DNA of 54,460 nt, taken from positions 1 to 54,460 of the IMG/VR virus record IMGVR_UViG_3300037088_000892. One strand, 5' to 3'. Source of the stretch: a virus. Of this stretch, positions 10,101 to 19,399 are shown in pieces (the stretch's first letter is position 1; every line of letters begins with the position of its first letter). Below the pieces are notes generated by a model, which was not told the DNA's origin, ran no database searches, and saw only the letters and a list, made by a program, of their open reading frames with translations. The position numbers were made by a program, and so were the translations under genes.

Positions 10101-10108
10101 GGGTTTCC

Positions 10109-11911
10109 TTAGAAATGCAGCACAATAAATCTTGAAAAGCCAGTACCTAAATTACCAAACTCAAAAGTAGAGTAAGAGCCACTTATGTTTGTAACCATAG
10201 TTGCTCCAACTGCAGTTAAGTTATCTGAGTCTGATCGAACATTAAAATCTGGGATATAGATACTAGATAGATCTGTGTCATCTCCAGCACCATTAACTAT
10301 GCTCGTAGGAACAACAAGATCATAAGTTGTTCCAGGTCTTGTTCCAGTTCTTATGTGTAAGGAGAGAAGTTGCACATCTGAGTGATCTCCAGTAGGAGCT
10401 GAAAGGACTCCACCCGTCGCTGGATTACCCACATGTGAATAAGTAAAACCTATACTATAAGCAGCACTACTTCCACCAGTGCCGTCAATATTTGAAGTAA
10501 ATATAGAAAAAGAAGTTGTGTCCGTAAAATTTATCGGAGCAACTTGATAATCCATATTTGTATTTCGAACTATAACATTATTTCCAGTAGTATGACCATG
10601 AGCAGCACGATATAAGGTAAGATTTGTTCCAGACCTGAACCAGGTAACTCCAGAATAAACTGTGGAGCTCGAGACAAGTTTTACTTCAGAACCTGGAGAT
10701 GTGACTACACTATAACGGCTAACTGGATTAAACTCAACTTGAACACCAGCATTTAAACCACTTAAGCCTGTATTTCCTTGAACCCCAGTATTTCCCTGAA
10801 CCCCAGTTAAACCTTGAACTCCCGTTGGCCCTTGAAGACCTGTACTTCCTTGAACACCAGTATTACCTTGGACGCCAGTATTTCCCTGAACCCCTGTTAC
10901 TCCTTGGACTCCAGTGGTTCCTTTTACTCCAGTCGGCCCCTGTAACCCTGTTTGGCCTTGAACGCCAGTATTACCCTGAATTCCTTGTACACCTGTTGGT
11001 CCCTGAAGACCTGTGTTCCCCTGAACTCCAGTATTACCTTGAACTCCTATTAATCCTTGAACTCCTGTGGTTCCTTGAGCTCCTACACCTGTTTGACCTT
11101 GTGTTCCTGTAGAACCTTGAGGTCCAGCGGAAGGGCCAGTTATTCCTTGAAGACCAGTATTTCCTTGTACTCCTGTATTTCCTTGGAGACCAACTCCTGT
11201 GTATCCTTGAGTTCCCGTTTGACCTTGTAGACCAGTTTGACCTTCAAGGCCAGTTTGACCCTGAACTCCTGTTGGTCCTTGTAGACCTGTACCTCCCTGG
11301 ACTCCTCCAGAAGGACCAGTTATTCCTTGGACACCAGTGTCTCCTTGAATTCCAGCACCGGTGAAACCCTGAAGTCCTGTCTGTCCCTGAACTCCAGTAT
11401 CTCCCTGAATACTGACACCAGTAAAACCTTGAACACCAGTAGATCCCGTGTCTCCGACACCTGTTGACCCTATAGCTCCAACGCCTGTTAATCCCTGAAG
11501 GCCTTGAACTCCAGTTTGGCCTTGAACTCCAGTCGATCCCTGAAAACCTTGAACTCCAGTTAATCCCTGAAGACCTGTTCGACCTTGAACTCCCGTTTGT
11601 CCTTGGACTCCAGTAGATCCTAAGCTACCTTGAACTCCTGTTGGGCCCTGTACTCCAGTAAAACCTTGGATTCCTGTTGGGCCCTGAAGTCCGGTAGTTC
11701 CCTGAACTCCAGTAAACCCTATTCCTTGAACTCCCGTCACTCCCGTTGGTCCCGTAGGACCCGTAGAACCGGTAGGCCCTAAGACACCTAAGGCAACTCT
11801 ATTTATTGCATCATAGATTGTTTCGGTTGAATCGTAATAAAGATTCTTAGAATAAATTGCGTCCGGTTGTGTTGGATCACGCTGGATCCATTTTGCCTTA
11901 GTCTTAGCCAC
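10109..11911 (-). CDS. Collagen-like fibre protein
   Basis: I choose the GTG at 11911 because GGGAGG lies five bases upstream. It yields MAKTKAKWIQRDPTQPDAIY, a familiar start for phage fibre proteins, and a 600-residue product. A longer frame opens at a TTG at 11974 but has no ribosome binding site. After a short head with YDSTETIYDAINRVALG, residues about 45-385 are Gly-X-Y repeats, and the last 210 residues are a beta-rich globular domain (VQVEFNPVSRYSVVTSPGSE, NIDGTGGSSAAYSIGFTYSH, ending SRFIVLHF). It appears to be the first gene of a transcription unit with the giant fibre gene and the two genes after it. The 215 nt upstream carry the recurring regulatory motif. Confidence 0.82.
   Translation of the reverse strand: MAKTKAKWIQRDPTQPDAIYSKNLYYDSTETIYDAINRVALGVLGPTGSTGPTGPTGVTGVQGIGFTGVQGTTGLQGPTGIQGFTGVQGPTGVQGSLGSTGVQGQTGVQGRTGLQGLTGVQGFQGSTGVQGQTGVQGLQGLTGVGAIGSTGVGDTGSTGVQGFTGVSIQGDTGVQGQTGLQGFTGAGIQGDTGVQGITGPSGGVQGGTGLQGPTGVQGQTGLEGQTGLQGQTGTQGYTGVGLQGNTGVQGNTGLQGITGPSAGPQGSTGTQGQTGVGAQGTTGVQGLIGVQGNTGVQGNTGLQGPTGVQGIQGNTGVQGQTGLQGPTGVKGTTGVQGVTGVQGNTGVQGNTGVQGSTGLQGPTGVQGLTGVQGNTGVQGNTGLSGLNAGVQVEFNPVSRYSVVTSPGSEVKLVSSSTVYSGVTWFRSGTNLTLYRAAHGHTTGNNVIVRNTNMDYQVAPINFTDTTSFSIFTSNIDGTGGSSAAYSIGFTYSHVGNPATGGVLSAPTGDHSDVQLLSLHIRTGTRPGTTYDLVVPTSIVNGAGDDTDLSSIYIPDFNVRSDSDNLTAVGATMVTNISGSYSTFEFGNLGTGFSRFIVLHF
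10745..11790 (-). repeat. Collagen-coding tandem repeats
   Basis: Gly-X-Y coding units in the fibre gene ending at 10109, somewhat more diverse than in the giant fibre (GVG, GAG, GST triplets included). Confidence 0.85.
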
Positions 11912-12073
11912 GTAAGCCTCCCAGTTTTTGCCAGAAATACGGGTAATATTCCTGGATATATCCCCTAGGATCAAATAATAATGACGACCGTTATTCTCAG
12001 TTTTTTGCCAGAATCAACAAAATTCCGGATATGTCCCGCTGAGGATGGTCAAATTGATTATATGTAAGTGCTT

Positions 12074-12087
12074 ATTAAAAGATTATT
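12074..12087 (-). promoter_or_regulatory. Recurring intergenic motif ahead of fibre genes
   Basis: The minus strand reads AATAATCTTTTAAT. The same 14 bases occur at 20769-20782, and close variants occur at other gene junctions. Here it sits in the loop of an inverted repeat (TATGTAA at 12061-12067, TTACATA at 12098-12104), and TATAAT follows about 11 nt downstream on the minus strand. It lies between the stop at 12127 and the start at 11911. A promoter role is inference. Confidence 0.4.
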
Positions 12088-12126
12088 CAAAGGGAATTTA
12101 CATAGACGGAAGAACTACAAATTAGG

Positions 12127-13314
12127 CTATGTAATATTTAAAGACGTGGATCCAGAAGTATGGTCAAGATCTTCATCGGTTCCTATCGATCCTCGAAGCA
12201 AGACATGAACGGCACCGTTTTTATCGTAAGCTTTAACCTCGGTTTTCTGCCAAGTTCCGTCTTTAGCAAAAGGAGACCATTGCACAGGGGCCTGGAAATC
12301 AGGAGCAACATGAACTAGTTTTTTTCTTTCCCGACCCAGTTCATGAGTATAATAGACATAAACTTTACCCAATTTATTTGAAGAATCAAAATAACTATCT
12401 GGGGAATCGGACTGAATTGCGGTAATCAAAACAGGTTGATTTATATAAGAAGTGACTGAAGTAGAATCAGCAACACTCGGAACTAAAAAATAACTAATCG
12501 AAGTTATCGAGGGTTCAGGCCCACCACCTCCGCCTCCAAACCCAACACCTGTTCTTGCATCACCAAATAGATCTGTTGGGTAACCAGTAAAACTTGGGTA
12601 TCCATCTCCTGGATTAGGAGGAAAAGTAATTCCCGCATACAAAGAAGGATCAGTAAAGGCACTCTTAGAAGCATTCCAAGCAGGAAAGGCAGGGGCTGAC
12701 CAATTCTCCTGACAATGAGTCTTAGGGTAAGTAGTAGTTGTAGTTAAAACAGTATTTGTAAGAGTTACGGTAGGTGGAAAATCAAAGGTTGTTGTTATGG
12801 TCCCTCGAATTATAGAATCTATGAACTCTAGAAAAAACGGCATATAATCAGTAGGATCTGATTGATAAGACGATGTTATAGACCCATAGATGATGCACCC
12901 TTTAAAAATAGACCCTATATAATCAATAATATCTAAATCCCCTACAAAATAACAATTTTCATAAGTTAGATTACCATCTATTTCAAAAGCTGAAAAGGGA
13001 GAATTTAGTATAGCCGATTTAATAAAACCTGAGGGATTTGCCCAGAATTGACCTTGAATATACAATTGTTGAGTTACTAGATTCAGTCTCCATGGGCCAT
13101 AAAGATTTAAATCCCAAGCATCCCACACATTTTCCCATACATTAAACACTCCCTGAGTTGGAACAAAATCTGTGAAAGATCCACGGCATAAAAATGTCTG
13201 ACCAGAAGGAAAACCATTGGACGTGTTATTAGCTTCATCTAAAGAAAAAGGATCACCACTACTACCAGTATGGCTTCCCCCTATCACTGAAAAATCTACA
13301 TAATATGTAGCCAA
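12127..13314 (-). CDS. Virion adhesin with shared C-terminal module
   Basis: This 395-residue protein starts with TTG (13314) and reads MATYYVDFSVIGGSHTGSSG. AAGGA lies about 11 bases upstream and no better start exists in frame. The N-terminal two thirds resemble a short parallel beta-helix: successive short strands such as GNLTYENCYFVGDLDII and GSIFKGCIIYGSI, with few long helices. A glycine run (GFGGGGGGPEP) links to a C-terminal domain of about 115 residues containing SPDSYFDSSNKLGKVYVYYT and GTWQKTEVKAYDKNGAVHVL. That domain recurs at the ends of the products at 13330-14880 and 19400-20731. It is probably an exchangeable receptor-binding or tail-associated protein. The exact role is unknown. 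Confidence 0.72.
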   Translation of the reverse strand: MATYYVDFSVIGGSHTGSSGDPFSLDEANNTSNGFPSGQTFLCRGSFTDFVPTQGVFNVWENVWDAWDLNLYGPWRLNLVTQQLYIQGQFWANPSGFIKSAILNSPFSAFEIDGNLTYENCYFVGDLDIIDYIGSIFKGCIIYGSITSSYQSDPTDYMPFFLEFIDSIIRGTITTTFDFPPTVTLTNTVLTTTTTYPKTHCQENWSAPAFPAWNASKSAFTDPSLYAGITFPPNPGDGYPSFTGYPTDLFGDARTGVGFGGGGGGPEPSITSISYFLVPSVADSTSVTSYINQPVLITAIQSDSPDSYFDSSNKLGKVYVYYTHELGRERKKLVHVAPDFQAPVQWSPFAKDGTWQKTEVKAYDKNGAVHVLLRGSIGTDEDLDHTSGSTSLNIT

Positions 13315-13329
13315 GTTACACCATTTCCT

Positions 13330-14880
13330 TTAACTAAGGGTTAAATCCTCATTAGGCCCTATAATATTCCTGTTAAGAAAATTAACAGCTCCATCGGTAT
13401 CTTGTACTTTTATCTTAGTTTTTTGCCATGTTCCCGCAGTAGAATCGGATGTCCACGAAATAGGGCCTGAAAAATTAGAACTCGAATCAGGTAAATGAGT
13501 AATTACCTTTTTTTGTCTGTTGCCATTAGCTGTGTAAGTCACATCAATTCGACTAATCTGATTTGCAGCAGTAAAATAAGAATCGTTCGTTATTCTTGCT
13601 AAAATGTCCGTTGGATCTATTACAGAAGTAACAACGGTACTATCTCTCTGAGGAGTTGGATTAAAAGTATTGGTAGAATGTACGGGTAATTGTAGCAAAA
13701 CAGCGGATGCAGAAGTTCCTAAATAAAATTTATTATTAAATACAGCAAAACTAGGTTGAGTAGTCTCACTCCCATACTGAGCACATACTTGTTCCCAGGC
13801 AGTCTCAGACTCATTCAACCTTATAAGAATGCCTGGACCCGTTAAACCCACTAGTCCGTAAAGTCTATTATTATAAACAGCTATGTTAATAACTGTATAA
13901 GACCCATATTGAGGAAGTATCGGAATCAAACCATCCTTTGTGGCATTCATTTTAAATAGACTAGAATTATTAGAAGTAGTTACATAAAGTTGGTCTTTAA
14001 AAGTACAAAGAGATTGTACTCTAAGAGCTCCTGGAGGAGGCCCTACCACAACGACGTCACTTCCATCAAAAGTATCATTTAGTTTAAGTAAATTACCACT
14101 AGATGAACCCCAATAATAATGGTTTTGAAAAACTTCAGCATTTATAGAACCTGCTGAAGAACCACTAGAAATAAGTTCCCAAGCATCATTTGTTACATTA
14201 AGCCTTAATAGTTTTCCTGAGGCTGTCATACCATATAGTCTGCTTTGATACACATTAAGATATTGAATAGTAGCTTCAGTTAGATATTTTGCAGCTACTA
14301 CTTGCCAAGCATTTCCTGCATCATTAACTCGTAATAAAGAGGAACCTTGAGTTGTTCCTCCTGCACCTGCTCCAACTAACCAACCATTCCAATCCAATAG
14401 TCGAGTAATTCGAAGCACAGTACCAAGTTGAGGACAAATTTGTTCCCACCCAGATTCATCAAGAAGCAATCTCCATAAATACCCATGAGCTTGAGTACCT
14501 GCGTACAACCTACCATCCTGAGCTACATACAGAACTGATAACTGTGATTCAGCACTAAGTCTATCACAAATCTTTGTAAAAACACCTGGAGTCGTATAAG
14601 CAATAGTAAAAGGGGTTGAACTGATGGATACAATATCCGTAAAATCAATCTGAGAATTATCATCAGGGTCAGTATAAATAAGCCCGCTTATACGTATCAG
14701 ACCAGAAGAGGTAACTGGACCAGTCACCACCCATAAGTATGAGCCCGTATTTGGAGTATCTGCTATTACTAATTCCCATGTAGTTCCATTGTCTCGAGAC
14801 AATTCAATTTTCACACCACTTAAGACATCCACAAAAGACCAAGTAATATTATCTGTCAAACCTACGTACATAGTCGTCAT
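13330..14880 (-). CDS. Beta-propeller adhesin with shared C-terminal module
   Basis: I place the start at ATG 14880 (MTTMYVGLTDNITWSF), two nt after the previous stop and five bases behind GAGG; an upstream ATG at 14928 would overlap the neighbour by 46 nt. The product has 516 residues. After an Ig-like N-terminal domain of about 110 residues come repeated blades with motifs such as LYAGTQAHGYLWRL, LLRVNDAGNAWQVV, LYGMTASGKLLRLNVTNDAW and LYGLVGLTGPGILIRLNESE, which suggest a kelch- or sialidase-like beta-propeller. The last 100 residues (GTWQKTKIKVQDTDGAVNFL, IGPNEDLTLS) are the module shared with 12127-13314 and 19400-20731. It is likely a virion adhesin. No catalytic residues are recognisable. 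Confidence 0.75.
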   Translation of the reverse strand: MTTMYVGLTDNITWSFVDVLSGVKIELSRDNGTTWELVIADTPNTGSYLWVVTGPVTSSGLIRISGLIYTDPDDNSQIDFTDIVSISSTPFTIAYTTPGVFTKICDRLSAESQLSVLYVAQDGRLYAGTQAHGYLWRLLLDESGWEQICPQLGTVLRITRLLDWNGWLVGAGAGGTTQGSSLLRVNDAGNAWQVVAAKYLTEATIQYLNVYQSRLYGMTASGKLLRLNVTNDAWELISSGSSAGSINAEVFQNHYYWGSSSGNLLKLNDTFDGSDVVVVGPPPGALRVQSLCTFKDQLYVTTSNNSSLFKMNATKDGLIPILPQYGSYTVINIAVYNNRLYGLVGLTGPGILIRLNESETAWEQVCAQYGSETTQPSFAVFNNKFYLGTSASAVLLQLPVHSTNTFNPTPQRDSTVVTSVIDPTDILARITNDSYFTAANQISRIDVTYTANGNRQKKVITHLPDSSSNFSGPISWTSDSTAGTWQKTKIKVQDTDGAVNFLNRNIIGPNEDLTLS

Positions 14881-14882
14881 TT

Positions 14883-17800
14883 TTACCTCGGATTCGTAAT
14901 TGTACCAGAAGGGACCAACAACTGGCACCCATTCAGCAAAGTATCACTTACCTGATGTACCCATGATGGGTCTACAGAAAAAACCCTATAATACCCTGAA
15001 ACCATTGTCGGGTATCGAAATACCGTGTCTGTCACAGACGTGTCCGTATAAGAAGCATTCTTTCCAAGAGACATTCCACCAAACCATATAACTGTATTCG
15101 CGGTAGGTTTATCAACTCCATGTAATTTAACCGTCACCATACGAGTCGAAACAGGGGCCTGATCAATGCGAAGTTTACTTGGGTATACAGATTTAACGCT
15201 ATCGGAAAGAGGTGAAGAAAATTCATATGCCCCAATAGAAAATGTAGATCCTTGTGGTCTGGATAATCCAGCATAATCAGTTGGAGATACCCATCCAGGA
15301 ATGGTGAATCCACCAGTTTTTAAAGGACTTGAAGACTGTAATGCAAAATTTCGAGCTGTTGTATCTACGAATTTTGGGTCTCCACCATTGATACTATGAG
15401 GCTCTCTGTAACTGCAAGTGCTATAATCAACATAAGAGCAGTAATTGTAGTCATAAGTAACTCCTGGACAATGGTATGCTCCTGTATCTACTACCCCAGT
15501 TGATCCACTTACAGTATTACTTACTAGGATATTATTATATACAGTACTTCCAGTACCATTATTTGATCCAGCATCCTTAACAAAAAGGAATGGAGAGCTA
15601 TTAATTATGGCACATCTAAACAGAGTGTTATTATATATTTGAGTGTTTCTACCACCAAAAAACCCATCCGAATTTATATGGCAAAATATATTGTTTCTAA
15701 AAATCCAGCCACTTGATTTTACACCATCCCCATAAGAGTTAAATAATCCAATTTGAATATTCCCATCATGAAAAAAGTTCTTTTCAATAATATGATTCTG
15801 GCTAATTGTATCACCGACAATTTGAAAAAGGTCTGGATGAATTGCACCTGTGCCGCTCCAGCTAAAAGTACCAACATCATTGCCAGTAAATAAAGTTCCT
15901 ATAGCGTAAATTTCCATTAATCGTTCTGGATCGCTTATATTCCTTATTATATTATTTTTAATCACGGCACTATCACCAGCGATAAAAATAGCTATAAAAT
16001 ACGTCGATCCAATAACGTAATAGTTTCCAGCACCCCAACTTTTCCCACTACTTAGAACACCTGTAACGGTTGTGGCTGTATTTGACGAGATAGTAGCGGT
16101 AGCATTAGAATCATAATTGTAGATCTTTTTACCAATCAATGAATTAACCGACCAATTTTGAGCGGCATCAGTCATGGTTGCTCCACCTGTAGTAGCTGAA
16201 CCAACCGAGGCAGCATTTCCAGATGTCCCTTCAACAATACTTCCTGAAAGAGTATCGTGTTTTCCTGCTACTCGAAAAGCAGTAGATCCTGGATTACCCT
16301 GTGCTCCGTTCCAGAATATACAGGAATCAGCTCTACAATTATTACCGACAAAATAAAGTCCTGGTGTATAATAAGTTTGCACTGAAGCATCAATTTTTAA
16401 TCGTTGTATCTTTATACTGTTATGATTGATAAGTATCCGAGCTGTCTTAACAGAATCACCTGGATATGCTCTAATGGTTACACCATCTGTAACACTAGTA
16501 AAGGTTGGAACTGCTGCTGAATAATCACCTACGTGAATTACTACAGTATCACCAACACCCGCAGCATTGACTGCGGCCTGAATAGTTAATTTGGCATTAC
16601 CATCATTATCAACAAGCCCAGTGTGAGCGTCACTACCACCAGTTCTAACGTAGTATGTTCTAGCAGGTTTAAGAATTGAAGATATTGTATCATAACATGT
16701 TGCGGTACCAGCAGAGTTATAGCCAGTGACTAGAAATCCAGCCTTTGCGTTTACACCTGAGACAGTCCCACTAATTGCACCTGTACTTTTATTAAATGAA
16801 AGGCCACCAAATAAAACTGGCGTGATAGCAAAAGAATCACATGCCCCACCACCATTTGCGATAGATTGGGAGAAAGCTACAGTGGTTGTACAGACTGCTG
16901 GACTCGTAACATAAGATAAAGGGCCGGGTAGGGTTACAGCACCAGCATATTCACTTGCACCAATATCAGCACTTGCACCTCGAACATTTCCAACTATATC
17001 AGTTGTTACTGGTAAATGTATATCTGCTCTCAAATCCAATCCAAAATTCCTTGCACCTGCATCAGTACCAGCAAGTAAATAGCTTTTTGTACCTGCAACA
17101 AACGTAAATGTTTGAGAGAATCGATTTCCCGTTCCAGCAGGATCAAGGCCCTTCGAGTTGTTATTTGATGAAGCACAATATAAATTTGTTTGCCCACTCG
17201 AAGAGGTCATATCAGTAGTGCAACCAGACAAAAGATTATTAATAAAGGTTGCGAATGAAGAACCATACTTATTTATTCCCACAAAACAATTAATAAAAGA
17301 ATTACTGTAACCATAAAGGGTATCTGATTGCCCAAAAGACGCGACTCGTATTCCTCCAGAACTTCCGTCCGTACTAGTGTAATCGTAAAAAATATTATTC
17401 CATACTCTACACACTGCTGCATCAATCTTCAAGCCACCAAACATATTAACATTACCCGCAAAAATACAATTGGTGACATAATTTTTACTGCCAACGGCGG
17501 ATGAAATTTCTATTGCATAGGTATTCCCTCCAGATGCAAAAGCAAATTGAAGGCCATCAACGGTAAAATTAGTTATAGGTATTTGTAAATGAGAACCTGA
17601 CCATCCTGTGCCATAAAGCGTAGCTTTTGTAGCATCAAATACTCCTGCATGCCTGCGACCCGCAGAAGGGTATATCTTAACACCATGTGTAGAGTTAGTA
17701 TTCCAGCCGGTAAAATCGGCAGGCCCACCTAAATCGTTGGTATCACATACTATTTTAAAAGTATCGATCGACGCTGCGACCATATCTTTATTTGCGTATC

Positions 17801-19391
17801 CAGTTGCTAAACCAGAAAGAGTCGTATAGGTCTGACCCGCTTTAATAGTCACTGTATTCTGATATTCATACGCCCCAATATCCCATGCTGCACCCTGCGG
17901 TCGAGACGTATTTAAATAATCAACGTTAAATGAGGCTATAGTTGTACCTACATTAATAGCTGGACTGGTTCCTTGCAGGTTCAAATTCATCGACGTACAA
18001 TTTGTGGGATAACCTGTGGTCGAAATAAACTTCAAATTATTAGCATCATTACTAAAAATAGAGTGAGCATCTTGTGAGGAATAGGTTTTCCAAGCTGCAA
18101 AAGTATAGTAATTAGCACTTGTTCTATGCCAGGCTTGAGACTCATTAGAACTGTAATAATAATTATAGTCAAATTGAGCGCCAATCATGTTACCCGAGTC
18201 TAGTTCGAGTATTTTTGGCACATAAAATATGTTATTAAGGGCTTTATTTCCAGGGCCTTCTGTTGGGCTACCCGCATCCTGGGGATATAAGTAAATTGCT
18301 CCACAAAGTGATCTTGGAGCATATACCGTATTATTTTGTATGTTATTGTACGAACTTCCATAGCCAAATTCGATTGTATAATAAGAATGAGGGTTTATAA
18401 ACACATTGTTGCGTACTGTGTTAGAATCCGAATACGAAAGAAACATCATGGCCGTACCACCAACAGTACTCGCAAAATCGAGATTGTTGTAGAAAAGATT
18501 CTGCTCAACGACATTTCGGGCAGGGTGTGTGCCACTCCCTTGCCTTATAAAGACAAAATCTGTATGTGGGTCTTCACCAGCAAGTTTTCCTTGCCAGTAT
18601 GGAGCTACAGACGAACCCGTAGCATCAAACATATACAAATCATGTATTACATTTCTTCGAATTGTGTCATTATAACAAGGGCCAGCATCCCCATTCATCT
18701 CAATTCCCCAAAAACAACTCGATACATCATTAGAATCAATAAGGCATCCTATCGCTCCACTTAACCCTATTGCAACACCTATAGTGTCAAAAGTATTATG
18801 TTCAATCCTGGCATTAGTAGGAGATGTTAAAGCAATGCCACAACCATCAAGAGAATCCTGCCCCCAGCTACTATTAATGGTTGACCAATTCCCTATATAA
18901 TGGACATAGCAATTTACTATTTTTATTCCCGTACTCGCGGCATGAAAAAATATTCCTCGAGTTTCCCAACTAGGATTTTGATGTTGTACATTGCGAACAT
19001 CGAAATTATAAATAGCAATATAACTACGAGAATTTGAGTTATCATAAAAACCCTGATGATACTTATTTCCACAATCAAGTATAGATCGTCCTGTTCCCCA
19101 TGACCCCGATAAATTACCATCATAAGTAAAATATTTCGATGCACTTATTCCGTTATAATTACAGTAAATATGCCCCTGATAAGTTACTCCACCTTTAAAA
19201 AATAGCGTGTCTCCATTTACCGCATCTGGAGTAAAACTACCAGTAAAGGCACTATCACCAGGGCAATGTCCCCAGGGAGTAGATGTTGACGTACCATTAC
19301 TCCCATCTGCTCCGGTCGAGTAATCAATGTAATGTTTCGTTGCAAACACATTTAACGAAAAAAATAAAATCAACAACCATAAATTTTTCAT
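14883..19391 (-). CDS. Secreted-type parallel beta-helix surface protein
   Basis: The 1502-residue product starts at ATG 19391, six bases after AAGGA, with a clear signal peptide: MKNLWLLILFFSLNVFA, then TKHYIDYSTGADG. It contains three right-handed parallel beta-helix regions. Each ends in a choice-of-anchor Q-like segment: DIGAYEYQ near residue 505, DIGASEYAG near 813 and SIGAYEFSS near 1387. Between the second and third is a putative Ig (He_PIG-like) domain, with GGLSFNKSTGAISGTVSG, followed by TYYVRTGGSDAHTG and KLTIQAAVNAAG, a typical start of bacterial beta-helix proteins. The C-terminal 110 residues are beta-rich. Such architectures are common in bacterial surface or secreted proteins. 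A signal peptide is odd for a virion protein and suggests acquisition from a bacterium. It may act as a fibre, a depolymerase-like spike or a secreted factor. Confidence 0.75.
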   Translation of the reverse strand: MKNLWLLILFFSLNVFATKHYIDYSTGADGSNGTSTSTPWGHCPGDSAFTGSFTPDAVNGDTLFFKGGVTYQGHIYCNYNGISASKYFTYDGNLSGSWGTGRSILDCGNKYHQGFYDNSNSRSYIAIYNFDVRNVQHQNPSWETRGIFFHAASTGIKIVNCYVHYIGNWSTINSSWGQDSLDGCGIALTSPTNARIEHNTFDTIGVAIGLSGAIGCLIDSNDVSSCFWGIEMNGDAGPCYNDTIRRNVIHDLYMFDATGSSVAPYWQGKLAGEDPHTDFVFIRQGSGTHPARNVVEQNLFYNNLDFASTVGGTAMMFLSYSDSNTVRNNVFINPHSYYTIEFGYGSSYNNIQNNTVYAPRSLCGAIYLYPQDAGSPTEGPGNKALNNIFYVPKILELDSGNMIGAQFDYNYYYSSNESQAWHRTSANYYTFAAWKTYSSQDAHSIFSNDANNLKFISTTGYPTNCTSMNLNLQGTSPAINVGTTIASFNVDYLNTSRPQGAAWDIGAYEYQNTVTIKAGQTYTTLSGLATGYANKDMVAASIDTFKIVCDTNDLGGPADFTGWNTNSTHGVKIYPSAGRRHAGVFDATKATLYGTGWSGSHLQIPITNFTVDGLQFAFASGGNTYAIEISSAVGSKNYVTNCIFAGNVNMFGGLKIDAAVCRVWNNIFYDYTSTDGSSGGIRVASFGQSDTLYGYSNSFINCFVGINKYGSSFATFINNLLSGCTTDMTSSSGQTNLYCASSNNNSKGLDPAGTGNRFSQTFTFVAGTKSYLLAGTDAGARNFGLDLRADIHLPVTTDIVGNVRGASADIGASEYAGAVTLPGPLSYVTSPAVCTTTVAFSQSIANGGGACDSFAITPVLFGGLSFNKSTGAISGTVSGVNAKAGFLVTGYNSAGTATCYDTISSILKPARTYYVRTGGSDAHTGLVDNDGNAKLTIQAAVNAAGVGDTVVIHVGDYSAAVPTFTSVTDGVTIRAYPGDSVKTARILINHNSIKIQRLKIDASVQTYYTPGLYFVGNNCRADSCIFWNGAQGNPGSTAFRVAGKHDTLSGSIVEGTSGNAASVGSATTGGATMTDAAQNWSVNSLIGKKIYNYDSNATATISSNTATTVTGVLSSGKSWGAGNYYVIGSTYFIAIFIAGDSAVIKNNIIRNISDPERLMEIYAIGTLFTGNDVGTFSWSGTGAIHPDLFQIVGDTISQNHIIEKNFFHDGNIQIGLFNSYGDGVKSSGWIFRNNIFCHINSDGFFGGRNTQIYNNTLFRCAIINSSPFLFVKDAGSNNGTGSTVYNNILVSNTVSGSTGVVDTGAYHCPGVTYDYNYCSYVDYSTCSYREPHSINGGDPKFVDTTARNFALQSSSPLKTGGFTIPGWVSPTDYAGLSRPQGSTFSIGAYEFSSPLSDSVKSVYPSKLRIDQAPVSTRMVTVKLHGVDKPTANTVIWFGGMSLGKNASYTDTSVTDTVFRYPTMVSGYYRVFSVDPSWVHQVSDTLLNGCQLLVPSGTITNPR

Positions 19392-19399
19392 GCTAATCC

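Noticed and set aside
11912-11974. TTG at 11974 as the start of the collagen-like fibre gene
   Set aside because: There is no ribosome binding site there, while GTG 11911 has GGGAGG five bases upstream and a typical fibre N-terminus.
18336-18764. A 142-codon plus-strand frame opposite the beta-helix gene
   Set aside because: It is antisense to a well supported long gene and has no binding site or recognisable domain.
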